Positions 47,075 to 59,754 of a DNA stretch of 64,000 bases are shown one piece after another. Location of the stretch: NCBI RefSeq assembly GCF_032854445.1, contig NC_088306.1, positions 5,843,145-5,907,144 of the forward strand, given 5' to 3'. Source of the DNA: Liolophura sinensis (Eukaryota; Mollusca; Polyplacophora; Chitonida; Chitonidae). The translations under genes and the position numbers were made by a program. How positions within the stretch are numbered: position 1 is the first letter of the stretch; each line of letters begins with the position of its first letter. A model generated the notes under the pieces. That model worked only from the letters and a program-made list of their open reading frames with translations. It was not told the origin of the DNA and did not search any database.

Positions 47075-47253
47075 TGCTGGCTTCCTCTCCGGCTGTAAGT
47101 GGGAAGGTCCGCTAGCAACCTACGGATGGTCGTGGGTTTCCCCCGGGGCTCTGCCCGGTTTCCTCCCACCATAATGATGGCCGCCGTCGTATAAGTGAAA
47201 TATTCTTGAGTACGGTGTAAAACACCAATCAAATAAATAAATCAAATAAATAA
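47075..47253 (+). mobile_element. SINE F1, 5'-truncated with 11-bp TSD
   Basis: It begins mid-element at TGCTGGCTTCCTCTCCGGCT and runs through TGGTCGTGGGTTTCCCCCGG, TTTCCTCCCACCATAATG, GCCGCCGTCGTATAAG to an AAATAAATAAATC-rich end. CACTGATTTCA flanks it at 47064-47074 and 47254-47264. Truncation plus a perfect TSD indicates incomplete target-primed reverse transcription. Low divergence suggests a younger insertion. Confidence 0.95.
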
Positions 47254-47264
47254 CACTGATTTCA

Positions 47265-47679
47265 CTGATTCGCCTAAAATAATCGTTGCGTCTTTCAAAC
47301 ATCATTGAAAACTGTCGACCGCTTTTCTTTGCATGATTCCGGCCTAATTTCATAGTTTGCATATTTTCCTAATTTTTGTTGGTTTGTGTTATATGTCGTT
47401 TTGGGGATTGAATGGGCGATTACTGGCCTGGAACGTCCTTATTGGTTGAGGGCTGATATACGAATGTCTCTTTCGACACACAGATCCACACACTTGCAGT
47501 ATAACTGGGGAGAAATAATTCTTTGATTTTAGTCTGTTGTGTTAACTCTCTATCCATTTATGTTCACGATCCAAGAAATTAAGTTGGCGATTCTAGAAAA
47601 ATCACTTAGTATATATTTGATAACAAAAAAAAAACACTTCCGTTTGGAGTCTACGTCAGTCGTGTCATAAGCTCTGTAT
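47265..47679. other. No assignable feature
   Basis: Nothing recognised. Confidence 0.4.
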
Positions 47680-48130
47680 GACACCCTGCAGTTTGGCTTC
47701 TACTTAGCAGCAGTTTCAACCCGTCCAGGGCTCCAGAAGTTGGCAAGAACATCCGTGCGCTAAGCCTCTGGGAGGGATCCTTCTGTTCTGGATTACTCTC
47801 TGTCAGCTGCTGTTCCATCCACTGATCCCTGTTTAAAACCTCTGTCGACAGATATTGGAATTCATACCATTAGTTTGACCCGGGGCGATCTTAGGAGGCG
47901 TCTGCTTAAGGTCCAAAACAAGTCCCCGGGGGTCAGGTAATTCTCCTTAAGGTTGGGGAGGGGGAGGGTGTACAAACAGCTTGCCGGTTACTCCGCCTCC
48001 CCGGAGACGTTATCTCCATGCATCTGGGGTCCTAACCCATCAGGTCTTGACGCAATCGCGGTACCCGGTCTTTGTCTTCACATATTGCACGCTGACCATC
48101 CACAAATCCGCATTGGCCAGGTACATTCGA
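47680..48130 (+). repeat. Dispersed repeat P, copy 2
   Basis: Diverged counterpart of 39640-40130; the best shared word is TAATTCTCCTTA followed by a G-rich GGGGAGGGGGAGGG tract in place of the C tract of copy 1. Boundaries are uncertain. Confidence 0.45.
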
Positions 48131-48639
48131 TTTTGGGGGGCAAAACAAGGTGATAGTGGTAAAAACGTCGCGAATATATGGTGTTACATGACAATAGTGA
48201 TGTTTGGGCTATTTTAACGTATCACACAAAGACACAATCTGTCTGTTATCGGCAGAGACTTGGTACCGGTACCTCAGCAGTGGTTAATAACCACGACTGC
48301 GCCGACGAAGGGTAATTAGCATCCATGGATGCAGTGACAGCCATGGTTGATACATGTAGATGAATCTATTTTAGGCAATTGGCAAAAATATCATCATAGG
48401 TATCAGAGAGCTTGAAACAATTCCAAGACAGTATCTGTTACTTTACTTGAGGATTTAAAACAAATGCCTCCCAAATACATAACCACGGTCTCTTAAGGAA
48501 AGTTTACCATTGTTCTTAACTGATGAATGCGATGTGCATGGGACGTAACGTGAGGAAGGTGCGAAACGATTGAGGTCATGTTTCGATTACGTATTGTTTT
48601 ATGTGCTTGTGTCTTGAATATGATGAGAACACACAATTT
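48131..48639. other. No assignable feature
   Basis: Nothing recognised; ATCCATGGAT palindrome near 48322. Confidence 0.4.
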
Positions 48640-48915
48640 TGAGTAATTCTAAATCGGTGACGTCTATTAAGATGCAGTTAACATCATTGCATATTTTGTA
48701 CCTAATTCGGTTAAGTCATGGTGCTAGGGGCGTGTAAATTGCTACTATCTATGCATTTACATGAACACTTAGAATAAAACCCTGACTGAGGTAAATTGAC
48801 AAGAGGCCGTATTTCACCGGTTATGTGTGACCATTTTCCAGCTATCAAACTGTCGTCGCTCCTCTGGTCTTACTTTCTATGCTGTACGTCTTTAATTATG
48901 TTGTCATTTTAACCC
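48640..48915 (+). repeat. Dispersed repeat V, copy 3
   Basis: CAGTTAACATCATTGCATAT, ACCTAATTCGG, CATGGTGCTAGGGGCGTG, AGAATAAAACCCTGACTGAG, TAAATTGACAAGAGG, CCAGCTATCAAACTGTCGTC match copies 2 and 4. Uninterrupted. Confidence 0.78.
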
Positions 48916-49036
48916 ATTGCATAACTGAGATCTTTTATAGCTAAGGCACAACGGACGTTTCTTGCCAGTATAGTAAGTATTTTCTCAGAAAATAACAAAT
49001 TACTCAAGCGATGTGTTAAACAATCATCATGCACAT

Positions 49037-49543
<507 letters not shown>

Positions 49544-49861
49544 TTCGTGGAATTGAAGAATGGCGTTGTGGTTGTAGAATTGTGTGTTGTTTTGTCATAT
49601 TGGCCAACAGGTTGAGCCAATGAGCAGAGGGATGTAAACGTGGTAGGCTTAAAGCCTATCCTAAGCACTTGGCCTGTCAAACCGCAGATAGTTCCCACCA
49701 ATCAAAAGTCAGAGAACGAAATAAAAACGGTAGAATTCTGTGATCAATCAGTAGAAAATCTACTTTGCCTCGCATTGGTGACCTTGACCTCGTGACGTCA
49801 CAGCGATGATCTGCACTCCAAATAGCACAGGCGCCAGGCGTACAGGCCTGGTATCACCCTC
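49544..49861. other. No assignable feature
   Basis: Nothing recognised. Confidence 0.4.
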
Positions 49862-49925
49862 CGGACACGCCAAGAATGAAATATTCTTGAGTACGGCATG
49901 AACAACAACCAAATAAATACATAAA
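49862..49925 (+). mobile_element. SINE F1 tail fragment
   Basis: GAATGAAATATTCTTGAGTA, CGGCATGAACAACAACC and an AAATAAATACATAAAT end correspond to the last ~60 bp of F1. Confidence 0.75.
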
Positions 49926-50109
49926 TTAATCATTCATTCAATGCCTCAATCAGGACCTCGGTCTATTTACAGGCGAACTATAAGCGAATGTTCGTCTCTT
50001 TGTCGGTTACTTTAACATACATAAATATCTACCATCAGTTATCCAGTGGCAACTAACGTAATCGAGACTCCCAGTAAGATAAGCGAGCTAACAGCAGGCG
50101 GCGCGGTGT

Positions 50110-50299
50110 TTAACGCGTTAACTCAAAACCCACCTAATTACCCGTGGGGTAATCACACCTAACCGCACGAGATGTGTGCCCGCCCTCAAGCTCATGAGGA
50201 CGGGCAATCCACTAAATTGAGCTTCCCTCTTATTCCGGTCTGGGACCAGAGAGCATCACACGGGAGGGCGGATGTAGGCTTACGGCACTCTCGTAAGCC
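50110..50299. other. Cluster of four short palindromes or hairpins
   Basis: Within 190 bp there are TTAACGCGTTAA (perfect palindrome, 50110-50121), ATTACCC-GTG-GGGTAAT (50137-50153), a 12-bp stem with one mismatch formed by TGCCCGCCCTCA and TGAGGACGGGCA around a 6-base loop (50177-50206), and GGCTTACG with CGTAAGCC around a 7-base loop (50277-50299). The stretch looks more GC-rich than its surroundings. It might be a structured RNA or part of an unrecognised element. Confidence 0.6.
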
Positions 50300-51298
50300 C
50301 TTATACTGACATAAAGGCTTACCCTGTATTGTTTATGGAAGGAACTATCGAATGAGCATGAAGTGTATCGTTTAGCAAGTGTCTCAATAAGCAATCGGCA
50401 AATGAATAATAGACGCCATTAAGGTAGTATTTAAGCTAGTGCGTGTTGAGAAACAGTCTTTGGTAGTAGCAATGAAGTACAATAACATGTCCATCTGACA
50501 TGGCCACCACAATGTCTGGTTAAAATACACAAATGTTACGTTTTGCAAATGAAGACGTGATAACAGGTAGCACGTTCAACACAATGTAGAAAATTATCTT
50601 TGTGCAGGCAGGAGTTATTCCCCTTACCCCATGCTGTTTAAGCATGTACAGCACTTCATTCCTGCAGGTGACATTTCATAATATCCTGTTCCAGAAGGGA
50701 AACCTCTGATGTGGGAGACCACAGAAGTGTTACACGAGAAACAGGATGTGTGTGGACGCTAGCAGTGTTTCTATGAACAAAAACATTGTCATCCAGTGAA
50801 ATTTAGTCAGCATTTTTGATCACATTTAATTATATCCGGATTTGTATAGAATACGTTAATTTTGATCGGTGTATTTCTTTAGGTGAAAAACAATAAACTT
50901 ACTTGAATATGGCGTACAATTACTAAAAACAAATTGTTTGTGAAAAATTGGAAATTGCTTTTTAAGGCGTTTTCCTGTGGGAGTTCCTTTCATAATAAAA
51001 ATATGATTACTTATTATGATTACACATATACGTGCACCGAAAAAAAAAAGATATATAATTTTGAAATTCAGAACACGGGAGCCTTTAAACCTTTTTGTCG
51101 GATAGGATAACGAGTTAGATACCTAAAATTGCACACTTCCATTTTTTTAGTTCATGACAAAGTGAGGTGATGGAGGGTGAATGAATTTTAACCACATCAA
51201 GAAATTCTTTTTATATTTCTTCATATATTGTAATATATATAAGCTATATGATAGATAAGTTTAAATATATTATTATAAATCCATACAGTTTCTTTATA
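50300..51298. other. No assignable feature
   Basis: AT-rich, especially 51180-51300. Nothing recognised. Confidence 0.45.
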
Positions 51299-51383
51299 AT
51301 ATTGTTTCAATGAATGAATGCTTGGGGTTTAACGTCGTACTTAACAATTTGGCAGTCATATGACGACGATATTCTTCGAATGA
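51299..51383 (-). mobile_element. Tail-only SINE F2 insertion
   Basis: About 51308-51370 contains only the reversed F2 tail: GAATGAATGCTTGGGG, TTTAACGTCGTACTTAACA, GTCATATGACGACG. Flanks ATATTGTTTCAATGA (51299-51313) and ATATTCTTCGAATGA (51369-51383) agree at about 12 of 15, a possible decayed TSD. Confidence 0.65.
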
Positions 51384-51826
51384 AAGCTGAACACTATTTA
51401 CTTCAGCATATGTACCATTACATGGAGACAAAACTTGTTTCAAATACTTTACCTTGGTGTTTACTTTGCCTTTTGGACCATAGTCTTGTTAGGTGCTCTG
51501 GGTACTATAGTTTCCTCAACGTCGTAATATAACTGAGCACCGATCAATGAACAAAGCAATCATATTTCCCTCTAAGAAGGGTCTCAGTGAAGAGTTCAGT
51601 TCATATATAGAGCACAATGGTTCTATAGCTTGATATAGATGCACAAAAAAGGCGGCTTATTCAAAGGTTTAGGAATTAACGTTCAATTTTATATTGCTTA
51701 TTCTTGATTCCTCTCTTTCTACACTATGTTCACGATATTTTATGAATCAACAGAAGAGTATTATATAGGTGTGTGAGCTGTACAGATTTGCATCACTCAA
51801 ACGTGTGGAAAGTTTCTTCTAAATTA
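51384..51826. other. No assignable feature
   Basis: Nothing recognised. Confidence 0.4.
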
Positions 51827-52098
51827 GTTTATTTATTTATGTATTTGATTCGTGTTTCACACTGTACATAAGAACATTTCACTCTCCGAAGGCGGACAGA
51901 ATTATGGTGGGAGGAAACCAGCCAGAGTCCGACGAAAAACCCACAACCATCCGCATGTTGCTGGCAGACTTACCCACGTACGGCCGGAGAAGAAACCAGC
52001 ATGAAGTGGACTTGAACTTATAGCGACCGCATTGGTGAGAGGCTCCCGAGTCATTGTTCCTCGCTGGGACGCTAACCCCTCGGACACCTGGGTCCCGT
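51827..52098 (-). mobile_element. SINE F1, full length, diverged
   Basis: On the minus strand the order is CGGGACCCAGGTGTCCGAGG, GTTAGCG, TGACTCGGGAGCC, CCAATGCGGTCGCTATAAG, the B-box-like GTTCAAGTCC, GCTGGTTTCTTCTCCGGCCG, TTTCCTCCCACCATAATTC and an AAATAAATAAAC-type end. No TSD was found. Confidence 0.88.
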
Positions 52099-52125
52099 CG
52101 TGACTGTTCATGTTTTAAATTCTGA

Positions 52126-52904
52126 GACTGACAAAACACCTAGGACGCCTGCTGTTCCAGGGTTTTGGAACAAACAGAGACTGACATTTGGTGCTCCAGG
52201 GTTTTGGAACAAACAGAGACCGACAAAACACCTAGGACGTCTGGTGCTCCAGGGTTTTGAAACAAACAGAGACTGACAAAACACCTAGGACATCTAGTGC
52301 TCCAGGATTTTAGAACAAACAGAGACTGACAAAACACCTAGGATATCTGGTGTTCCAGGGTTGGGACAAACAGAGACTGACAAAACACCTAGGACATCTG
52401 ATGCTCCAGGGTTTTGGGACAAACAGAGACTGACAAAACACTTAGGACATTTGGTGCTCCAAGGTTTTGGAACAAACAGAGACTGACAAAACTCCTAGGA
52501 CGTCTGGTGCTTCAGGGTTTTGAAACAAACAGAGACTGGCAAAACACCTAGGACGTCTGGTGCTCCAGGGTTTTGAAACAAACAGAGACTGACAAAACAC
52601 CTAGGACATCTAGTGCTCCAGGATTTTAGAACAAACAGAGACTGACAAAACACCTAGGATGTCTGGTGTTCCAGGGTTGGGACAAACAGAGACTGACAAA
52701 ACACCTAGGACATCTGATGCTCCAGGGTTTTGGGACAAACAGAGACTGACAAAACACCTAGGACATTTGGTGCTCCAAGGTTTTGGAACAAACAGAGACT
52801 GACAAAACTCCTAGGACGTCTGGTGCTCCAGGGTTTTGGAACAAACAGAGACTAACCAAACACCTGGGACGTCTGGTGTTCCAGGGTTTGGGTACAAACA
52901 GAGA
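52126..52904. repeat. 53-bp minisatellite, 15 units, with higher-order period
   Basis: The unit contains ACTGACAAAACACCTAGGAC, a TCTGGTGCTCCAGGGTTTTG-like part and AACAAACAGAG. Units 3-8 and 9-14 correspond one to one: units 4 and 10 share CTAGTGCTCCAGGATTTTAG, and units 5 and 11 share a 2-bp deletion at GGTTGGGAC. The offset is 316 bp (52272 to 52588). Unit 2 has lost ~14 bp. Frames such as 52140-52337 and 52758-52943 (minus) are by-products, because 53 is not a multiple of three. Confidence 0.97.
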
Positions 52905-52954
52905 CGTCTTATAACGAATGATTGAAGATGAGTGTTTAGTCAAGCTGCATTGGT

Positions 52955-55615
52955 GCCATGCCAGAATGAAGGCAATCCTGCTATGCAGACATATTTACCC
53001 GTCGTATACAATGCCCTACATCTCGACGAGGTAAAGATTTCTTGCGAAAAGGTTTAATTTCCTTCATATGCCATTTTGGACAAATAAGTTGAAACTAAAT
53101 CTGGATTATTCTCAATCCTTCCAAGGCTGAGGTTATAATGAATTCCCCGCGGTCATTCCACGTTACATTACTTTTTTTTCCCTTTTGATTCTCCAGCCCT
53201 TTTAGTGTGGCTGTAACTCGATTGGATTTTTCAGTCTTTTTCTTTTGGGTTTTGGATGTGATCGAAAATATTAAATTTGAAGCTTTACACATAGCCCTTG
53301 AATGATGCATTTGACGTTTTCGGCTCCCGTATAGTGCCGACGTGCAGTTCTGCTAACGCGTCTGTTTTTAAGTTTTCGTCACATATTCTACAGAAACTCT
53401 GCTGTACATATATAAAGGTAGCAAAATTTGGCCGAGCCTCATCTGCTTATATCGCCAAACTGCACAGTCATGCTTTAGCAGCTCGACGTTTTCCTAAAGC
53501 GACGACATCTTCAAGTTGTATAACTGCAATGAAGCACAAGTTTTCACGTTAGACTAAAGCGCTGTTCTCCTGCGCTGTTAATATCAATAACATCGCAGTT
53601 TCGAATCCAACGTTTGACAAATCGGCCACAACTTAAGGATTAGCGGTTGTCACAAGTTCAGTGAACATCCCAAACTCTAGAAACCGCTGAGTGCGGTGTT
53701 CAGTCTATGCATGTAGGTTTGGGATTTTACATCGTAATTAACACTTTTTCAGTCGTATAACAACGAGAAGCCATAAGGTGTAAACAAAAATATATTACGC
53801 CATCTTGCACCTTGTGGCCAAAGTGCTGCGGCCACTCGAGCATCATGCCGAACACACCTCATACCGACACCAGGCCAAGTTGTCCTATTCCCCTGCTCTA
53901 ACCTCTCACTACTGAACGCCAAGTGAGGCAGCAACAAGCACCATTTTTGAAGTTTTTGGTATCATCAGAACAGGGTTAAATTCAAGGTTTTCTTCCGACA
54001 TCACAGCGGACGCTTTAATAAGCTAAGCGGTCAGCCCGATGCTGAACACCAATTAAGTTCTTAACTAAGTTGAGAATAAGCAATGGGTAAGAACTTGGAT
54101 AACGGAAGGCTGGAATTCACAGTTCGAAACCAATTGTCGACAGGCTGGAGTGGTGACACTTTTATATTGGTAAGAAGTAAGTTAGCATATGTTAGTGACG
54201 ATCACACGAATTGACATTTTTGTTATCCATAATGCTTTGTTCAAGACTACACGAAAAAAATCCCCAATAATAATCAGACACGACAATTCTTAAATGGTAA
54301 AGTTGTCAACTCTCAATTCACAGCTCCAGGTTGATATCCAACTTGCACCGAACGACGCCTTTAACCAGTCGAGTTGAGACAACAACTGCTCGCTCCCCTA
54401 TTAAGTGGAGTCTAGTTTGCACATGCAAAAGCATGGCGTGAATCTGCTCTTTGATAGCACTCAGTCAATAAAGTACGAGTGTTATACTCAGAAGCTTTCT
54501 TTGTCACGTCGATATTCTCTGGTTATTTTGCTAGGAGAACGCCATTAACTCTTTTATCTCCCATAAACACATTTACACAGGCACTATATAGATAATCGAT
54601 TTTATCTGTGGCTACACAATTGACAGAGGCAAAAAAGGAAATCCTGTAATATGATTACAGCCAGGGATAAGGCCTGTCTAAAAATGCCATAAAATAATTC
54701 AAAAAAATAACACTGGCTTGACTATGTAGGCTGAAGCCTTTTATATTACATTAATATTGGTTTATAATGCCATCTGTCTTATTCTTTGTCATAAGCTTAT
54801 TAAAAATGGCTGGTGCTAAACAGTTTATCTTATATCATAATTTTTAACAATAAAAAACAGTTGAGCTAAATGTGACCTCGTCTCGTGGGTACAAGTCCGT
54901 ATACGTACTTTTAGACACGAACAGCCGTCATTTTAAAGCTTCTGGGATGGAGAACATAAAACCTAGTGATGAGGAAGCTCTACCATCTTACTCTAATATC
55001 CCTCAAGCTGTAACATTATTGCAACTATTTCAGAAACATTTGGTGACCTGTGCCGTTCTCCTTGGATCCTCACTAACGGTGAATGTTTGAAATTAAAACT
55101 TCACGTCTTTGATGTCGTTCAGCCTCATGGAGGAGTTGATTAAAAAAGTGTATTAAAAATAACTGTGAAATAGCCTATGAAGTATATTATAAATACTTTT
55201 ACCAGTTTCCTCATAATACGTGTTGTCGTCACGATATGAATCTGATACTGCCGTTGTGGCGTAAAGTCATCTCATTCATTAATTCATTCATTCACTTAAT
55301 AATCATTATCCTTGTTACATTTGCCCCTTCGCACCGAATTGCAATATGGGCGAATCCCTGCTAAGATATTTCCAAGCAGCCTGATTCTACTTCTGATATC
55401 TGTAGACCCTCTCTCTGGCCTGTGTTAACGTGGACATTTATTGCCGAATTATTCACTACAAAATTGCAAACACATCCGCAGGTGCTGGAGAAATTCTTAC
55501 CTTCTGACGTGGTCATCTACATGTATCATATTCAGTCAGGTTGGTTACCTTTTTTTTACTCATTTTTAACTCATTGATGATACTTTCCCATAATTAAGAA
55601 TTGTCTTAAAAAGGA
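52955..55615 (+). repeat. Segmental duplication, copy A
   Basis: It matches 61325-63610 in the same orientation. Landmarks in order are AAGGCAATCCT, AAAAGGTTTAATTTC, CCCTTTTGATTC, TTTTCGTCACATATTCTACA, TTATCTCCCATAAACACAT-like sequence, ATAATCGATTTTATC, ACAGAGGCAAAAAAGGAA, CCTGTAATATGATTA, CACCGAATTGCAA, GATATTTCCAAGC and GTGGACATTTATTG. It is longer than copy B partly because of a ~400-480-bp segment holding a SINE (53711-54040). Confidence 0.85.
53711..54040 (-). mobile_element. SINE F2b, diverged, inside duplication copy A
   Basis: On the minus strand: a worn tRNA-like head with GCGTCCGC, ACCAAAAACTTCAAAAATGG, TGCTTGTTGCTGCCTCACTT, GGCGTTCAGTAGTGAGAGG, TGTTCGGCATGATGCTCGAG, then a shortened tail (ACTGAAAAAGTGTTAATTAC). 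Copy B of the duplication lacks it, so it arrived after the duplication or was lost from B. Confidence 0.8.
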
Positions 55616-55628
55616 ACTCTTTTACGGC

Positions 55629-55815
55629 TTGGTGACCTATAGATTGGAGCGTCCGCCTCGAAGTCGGGAGACCCGGGATCAGTATTAGTATCAGGGCACT
55701 TAGTATTGAAGGGTTATAATGTGAGCTGTCATGTGTGTTGTATTTGGAATGAATCTTCAGCGGTGGCAGCAGTTTGTTGGCATGACTAGCCCTCCCACAA
55801 GAAGACACAATATAC
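55629..55815 (+). mobile_element. SINE F2b with large internal deletion
   Basis: Head TTGGTGACCTATAGATTGG, GCGTCCGCCTCGAAGTCGGG, AGACCCGGGATCAG is followed directly by late-body words (GTGAGCTGTCATGTGTG, GGTGGCAGCAGTTTG, CCCACAAGAAGACACAATAT). It ends at the start of repeat Y. Confidence 0.8.
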
Positions 55816-55827
55816 AGTTCTGCTATT

Positions 55828-56275
55828 GATATATCTGGCACTGATGTGGGTCGGAATATCGACTTAGGAAGGGCGTTATACTGGAAGAAGATTCTCTTCC
55901 AGTATAATACGCCGATCATACAGCTAAGATGAGCGTATCATCCGCGTATCATCCGCGTAGGATCACACCATCATCCGAGTAGTCTTTTACGACATACACT
56001 AGTGCTCACACATAACCTCATCTGATTAATAACAAATGTCGAGTTAGATTGTTCGACAACAACCTTGTTCTCTCGGAATAAAAAGTATTCACGCACAGAA
56101 AAGTTTGGAGCCAGATCTGGATACCATAATTCGCACGTAATCATGATATATGCAGATTGCGTTTTGACTGTTTCCTCAGTCGCTAAATGCAAAACCATGA
56201 GGTATAATAAAACGATTTTGTTTAATGCACAGACTAGTCAGAAAGTCAATTTAAGTGCTAAATGCATTGTATAAT
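55828..56275 (+). repeat. Dispersed repeat Y, copy 2, with strong hairpin
   Basis: It aligns with 38932-39325 from TATTGATATATCTGGCAC and GATGTGGGTCGG through the tandem ATCATCCGCGT words, GTTCGACA, GCAGATTGCGTTTTG and AAGTGCTAAAT. At 55876-55907 a perfect 13-bp stem (TTATACTGGAAGA with its complement) encloses 6 bases, extended outside by GGCG and CGCC. The minus-strand frame at 55971-56198 is not recognised. Confidence 0.75.
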
Positions 56276-58804
56276 TATAACAAAATTTATGTATTGACTA
56301 ATTATTATCTCTTATTGTCCGAAAATGCGGTTGCAATTTTACATTTTCACTGACAACTAATAACCTTCGTCGCGAAAGACATACATTGGGCTAGTTGAGC
56401 GTCTTATAGACTTGAATGAGTGAAAGTTAGGTGAATTATGAAACTTTCCTTAATGTTTTTTCTCACCAGGCCTGATCTAGTGGTTTAGCAAACTTAAGAT
56501 ATATCCTATTATGTTTAGAGCCAGCGAGTAGACAAAGAGTGTCGTAAAAAAAAAAGTGTCGTAAAAACGGTCTGAACTAGACTACATGTTCCGCCTGATC
56601 AAGATCCGCATCAGATGCGATCAAAATGGTGCCAACATCTACGCATGGGCAGCCCATCATGGCAGTATGACTCGCGTTGGATCCACACCACATCAGATGT
56701 GCGTAGGATGTGCGGATGATACGCGTCGAGTGTATGGCTAGGATCGGACAGTATTGTACAAACACGCACATGCATGTACATGAATTCACGTGGCTAAAAA
56801 TTTCTGTTACCCCTAGCTCAGAATTGAATGGATCAGTGCCAGAGCCAATAGGTCACGCCTTTAGTCAGTGCACACAATCGTAGATTCCGTAAACACACAG
56901 AACCATTCTCATGCCAATTGGTAAACATGTTATTTTTGTACTGCGCTGTCAGCTCTCGGCAAAAGGAAGACAGTCATCCTTCTTTGATGTCTTCATCCGT
57001 TTGAAACGATGTGTCAACGTTCCAAGAAGACCTTTATCCGAACGTTTAATCCCCTTAGGATGCTAAATCCGCCTGACGGGTTATATGTAAGCTCATAGTA
57101 ATCCCCATGGGCGAATGCTGAATTGTAGGCACGCTACTCGGGATCATTTTAAGGTGATTTACTTTTTGGGTTGATTAGACTGTGTACTGTCGTAGACTTG
57201 TTTACTCAAACTGGGCTTATCTTGGATAACTGGATGAGAGAAGTAGTCAAAAAGAAGCTAGGTGAAAAGGCTAATATGATCATACACAGCGATGTGTTTT
57301 GCTATTTCTTACAAGAAGCTTTGCACAGGTTTATGCAAACCAAAGTTCACATGAAGGTTTTGTCACCTTTTATCATGTGCACCTCAACCATCCACATGTG
57401 GGTGACGGATTTCCCATATACTATCGGAGATTAAGTCAACATGAGCTGGAGTTATCACTTGTAGTTCTGTGCTTTCTCGCTAACCGCTTGGACAGTAAGT
57501 CTATATAATTTTAATAAGTTATTGCTCAAGAATGAAATAAAAGACCTACATGTGTATAGACCAACGTCAGCATTTAAAGCGCACCGTCCAAATTTAAATA
57601 TCTGTACTTGTAAATGTAATCTAGATTACCAAGTACAGACAAAGTCTGTAACTGTGGGAATGTATGTACCGCTACTCATCGAGAAGGAAATCACTGAAAA
57701 CTAAAAAGTTGGTTTTCTGACTATACTTGTCTTGTCTTTACGATTTCAGGGCTGACTCTTGCTCCTCCGTAAAGAAGACCTCAAGAAATCAGTATTTATT
57801 CCTACTGCTATGGGACAGGGACACTGTAATGCGTCTTGTAACACAGACACTACTCTACCCATTCCTTTGGAATTGAAGCTGATATTTATGTTCTGCCATC
57901 AGTTTTCTTTAAATTAATGAAAAACGTATTTCTGCGATAATACTGTGCCAAACGTTTTCCTTTCCTGAACGTTGAATTTGGAAATGGTCAGAAGAACAAG
58001 AACCTGCACTTCATGCATTATCTAATGAAGAAAATATGTACACTTCTGATTTGCTTTGACAGCATTTTCCCGTGGCTTTTCGGTATTAAACGTAGGTGGT
58101 CCTACATAAGGAGGGATCTGGTACAGGGATGCCGTATGAATTTACACCGTAGACAGTGAGAATCGATCGCCAATCCGGCTCGCTGGACAGAGCTGTAATT
58201 CGGGCGCCTCTTGGAATCTTCAGGGTACGAAACTAACCTCTTTCGGTTGGGGTCAAAGGATTAACGTGGAAATTATTCTGAGGTATCCCCCCCCCCCCCC
58301 ATCCACCCCTGTCCTTTCTTCTTTCAGCCTTGTTTTCTTGCCCAGAGCCTTTTAAGCTGAAACTCCACAGTGAAGATCGGGTATTATCGGCAATAACACA
58401 TTCCCAGGTTGTTTTGTGCGTATCCATCCGTCCCTGAAGTTCGTAGGTATTGGTATCCAAAACAAACTGCCTAACTGCCGAAGAAAGGAATTTTTGGGCC
58501 GAAATTAAATTAACCACCGTGTCAGGGGAAATCGCTGTATGGGACGCACTGATGCATCACGCCTGTCTGCTCTACAGAGGGATGAGGGTGTCTTTGTAGG
58601 CCATGTAATGCCTGAAGGGTCAGCGTTGACATTTCCCCTTGAACCCTTTCACTATTTTCCAGACGTATCATTTCACATTCTCATCACAGCCTACGTAACT
58701 TCTGTGTCACTAAAGACTGAAGCACGGGCTGGATGTACATAAGTTTTCAGTTTAAGAAATATTTATCGCTCTTTAGCAATATATCTACGCTTTATTTGTT
58801 TGTC
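56276..58804. other. No assignable gene; possible Y-like piece and poly-C
   Basis: Around 56690-56730 GTGCGTAGGATG and GCGGATGATACGCG resemble the CGCGTAGGATGGGCGTATG part of repeat Y. A run of about 14 C lies at 58287-58300. An 87-codon plus-strand frame at 57171-57434 and a 94-codon minus-strand frame at 58233-58517 are not recognised. Confidence 0.4.
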
Positions 58805-58868
58805 CGTTTTATTTATTCTATTTATTGCTGTTTTACGCCGTACATAAAACGTTATACCACGGCGGTTA
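58805..58868 (-). mobile_element. SINE F1 tail fragment
   Basis: TTTTATTTATTCTATTTATT, then GCTGTTTTACGCCGTACATA and CCACGGCGG, match the reversed last ~60 bp of F1. Confidence 0.65.
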
Positions 58869-59754
58869 GATCTATACGTCTTTACACAGTACCTAAGTGT
58901 TTATATTCGTATCTGTCACTGGAATACATTAAGATTTTTACCATACAGGTGACATGTCTTGATAGGTCGCTTTTAACGACCTCATTACACCATTGTTTTT
59001 GTCTGTGACGCATGGATACACATCACTGCAGAAACTGATACCATGTAATATTGTGGGCGATGCACCATACAAACCCAACTTGATTTTTTGACGTAACAAT
59101 GATTCTAGGTCATACTTTACTTTAGCTTTCTCACGGAATAAAAAAAAATGTTGTCTCCCCTTTAGATGGAATCAGAGTTGCAAGGATCAAAGCGTTGTGC
59201 AAATCAGTTCTTCTTGAGCATTTCATTTTGAGATGAGCACACGGGTTTTAAAAGACGCAGAAGAAACCTAATAGTCAAGTTTTTGCAGATTCACTTTTGC
59301 TTGAGGTTTTCCTGATCTTTGCTGTAGGGAGATGTCATTAAGCATGTTCTAATCCGTAAACCCACGTGAATGATAATTGCGAGGAAAATCGACCCCAGTT
59401 AGTGGCGGAAATCTGACAGCGCTTGAGAAAAAACGACTAGTTTAACGTGGTTACACTTGGGGTAAACTATAGGGTGTACCGAGAATTGGACAGACGCAAT
59501 AATGTTACACATAATGACTAACAAATTTAAATTCTCTTAAATGTCCAAGACACATTTAGATGGAAGGCGACGCAGGCGCAAGCGTAAAGAGGTTAAGTGA
59601 GTTCAATCAGTTCCATGCAGTAGACAAAGATGTGATAATTTCTGTCTGTCTACCGGTTGAGATGAAAATTACTAATACTCTGATCTAATAATATGCCATT
59701 TACAGTATTTTGTCAAATGATATCATTTCAGTGAAGCTCCTGCTTAAAGGAGCT
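58869..59754. other. No assignable feature
   Basis: Nothing recognised. Confidence 0.4.

Noticed and set aside
52140-52943. Frames repeating CLFQNPGAPDVLG-type residues
   Set aside because: Produced by the 53-bp minisatellite; the unit length shifts frame, so no repeat protein is encoded.
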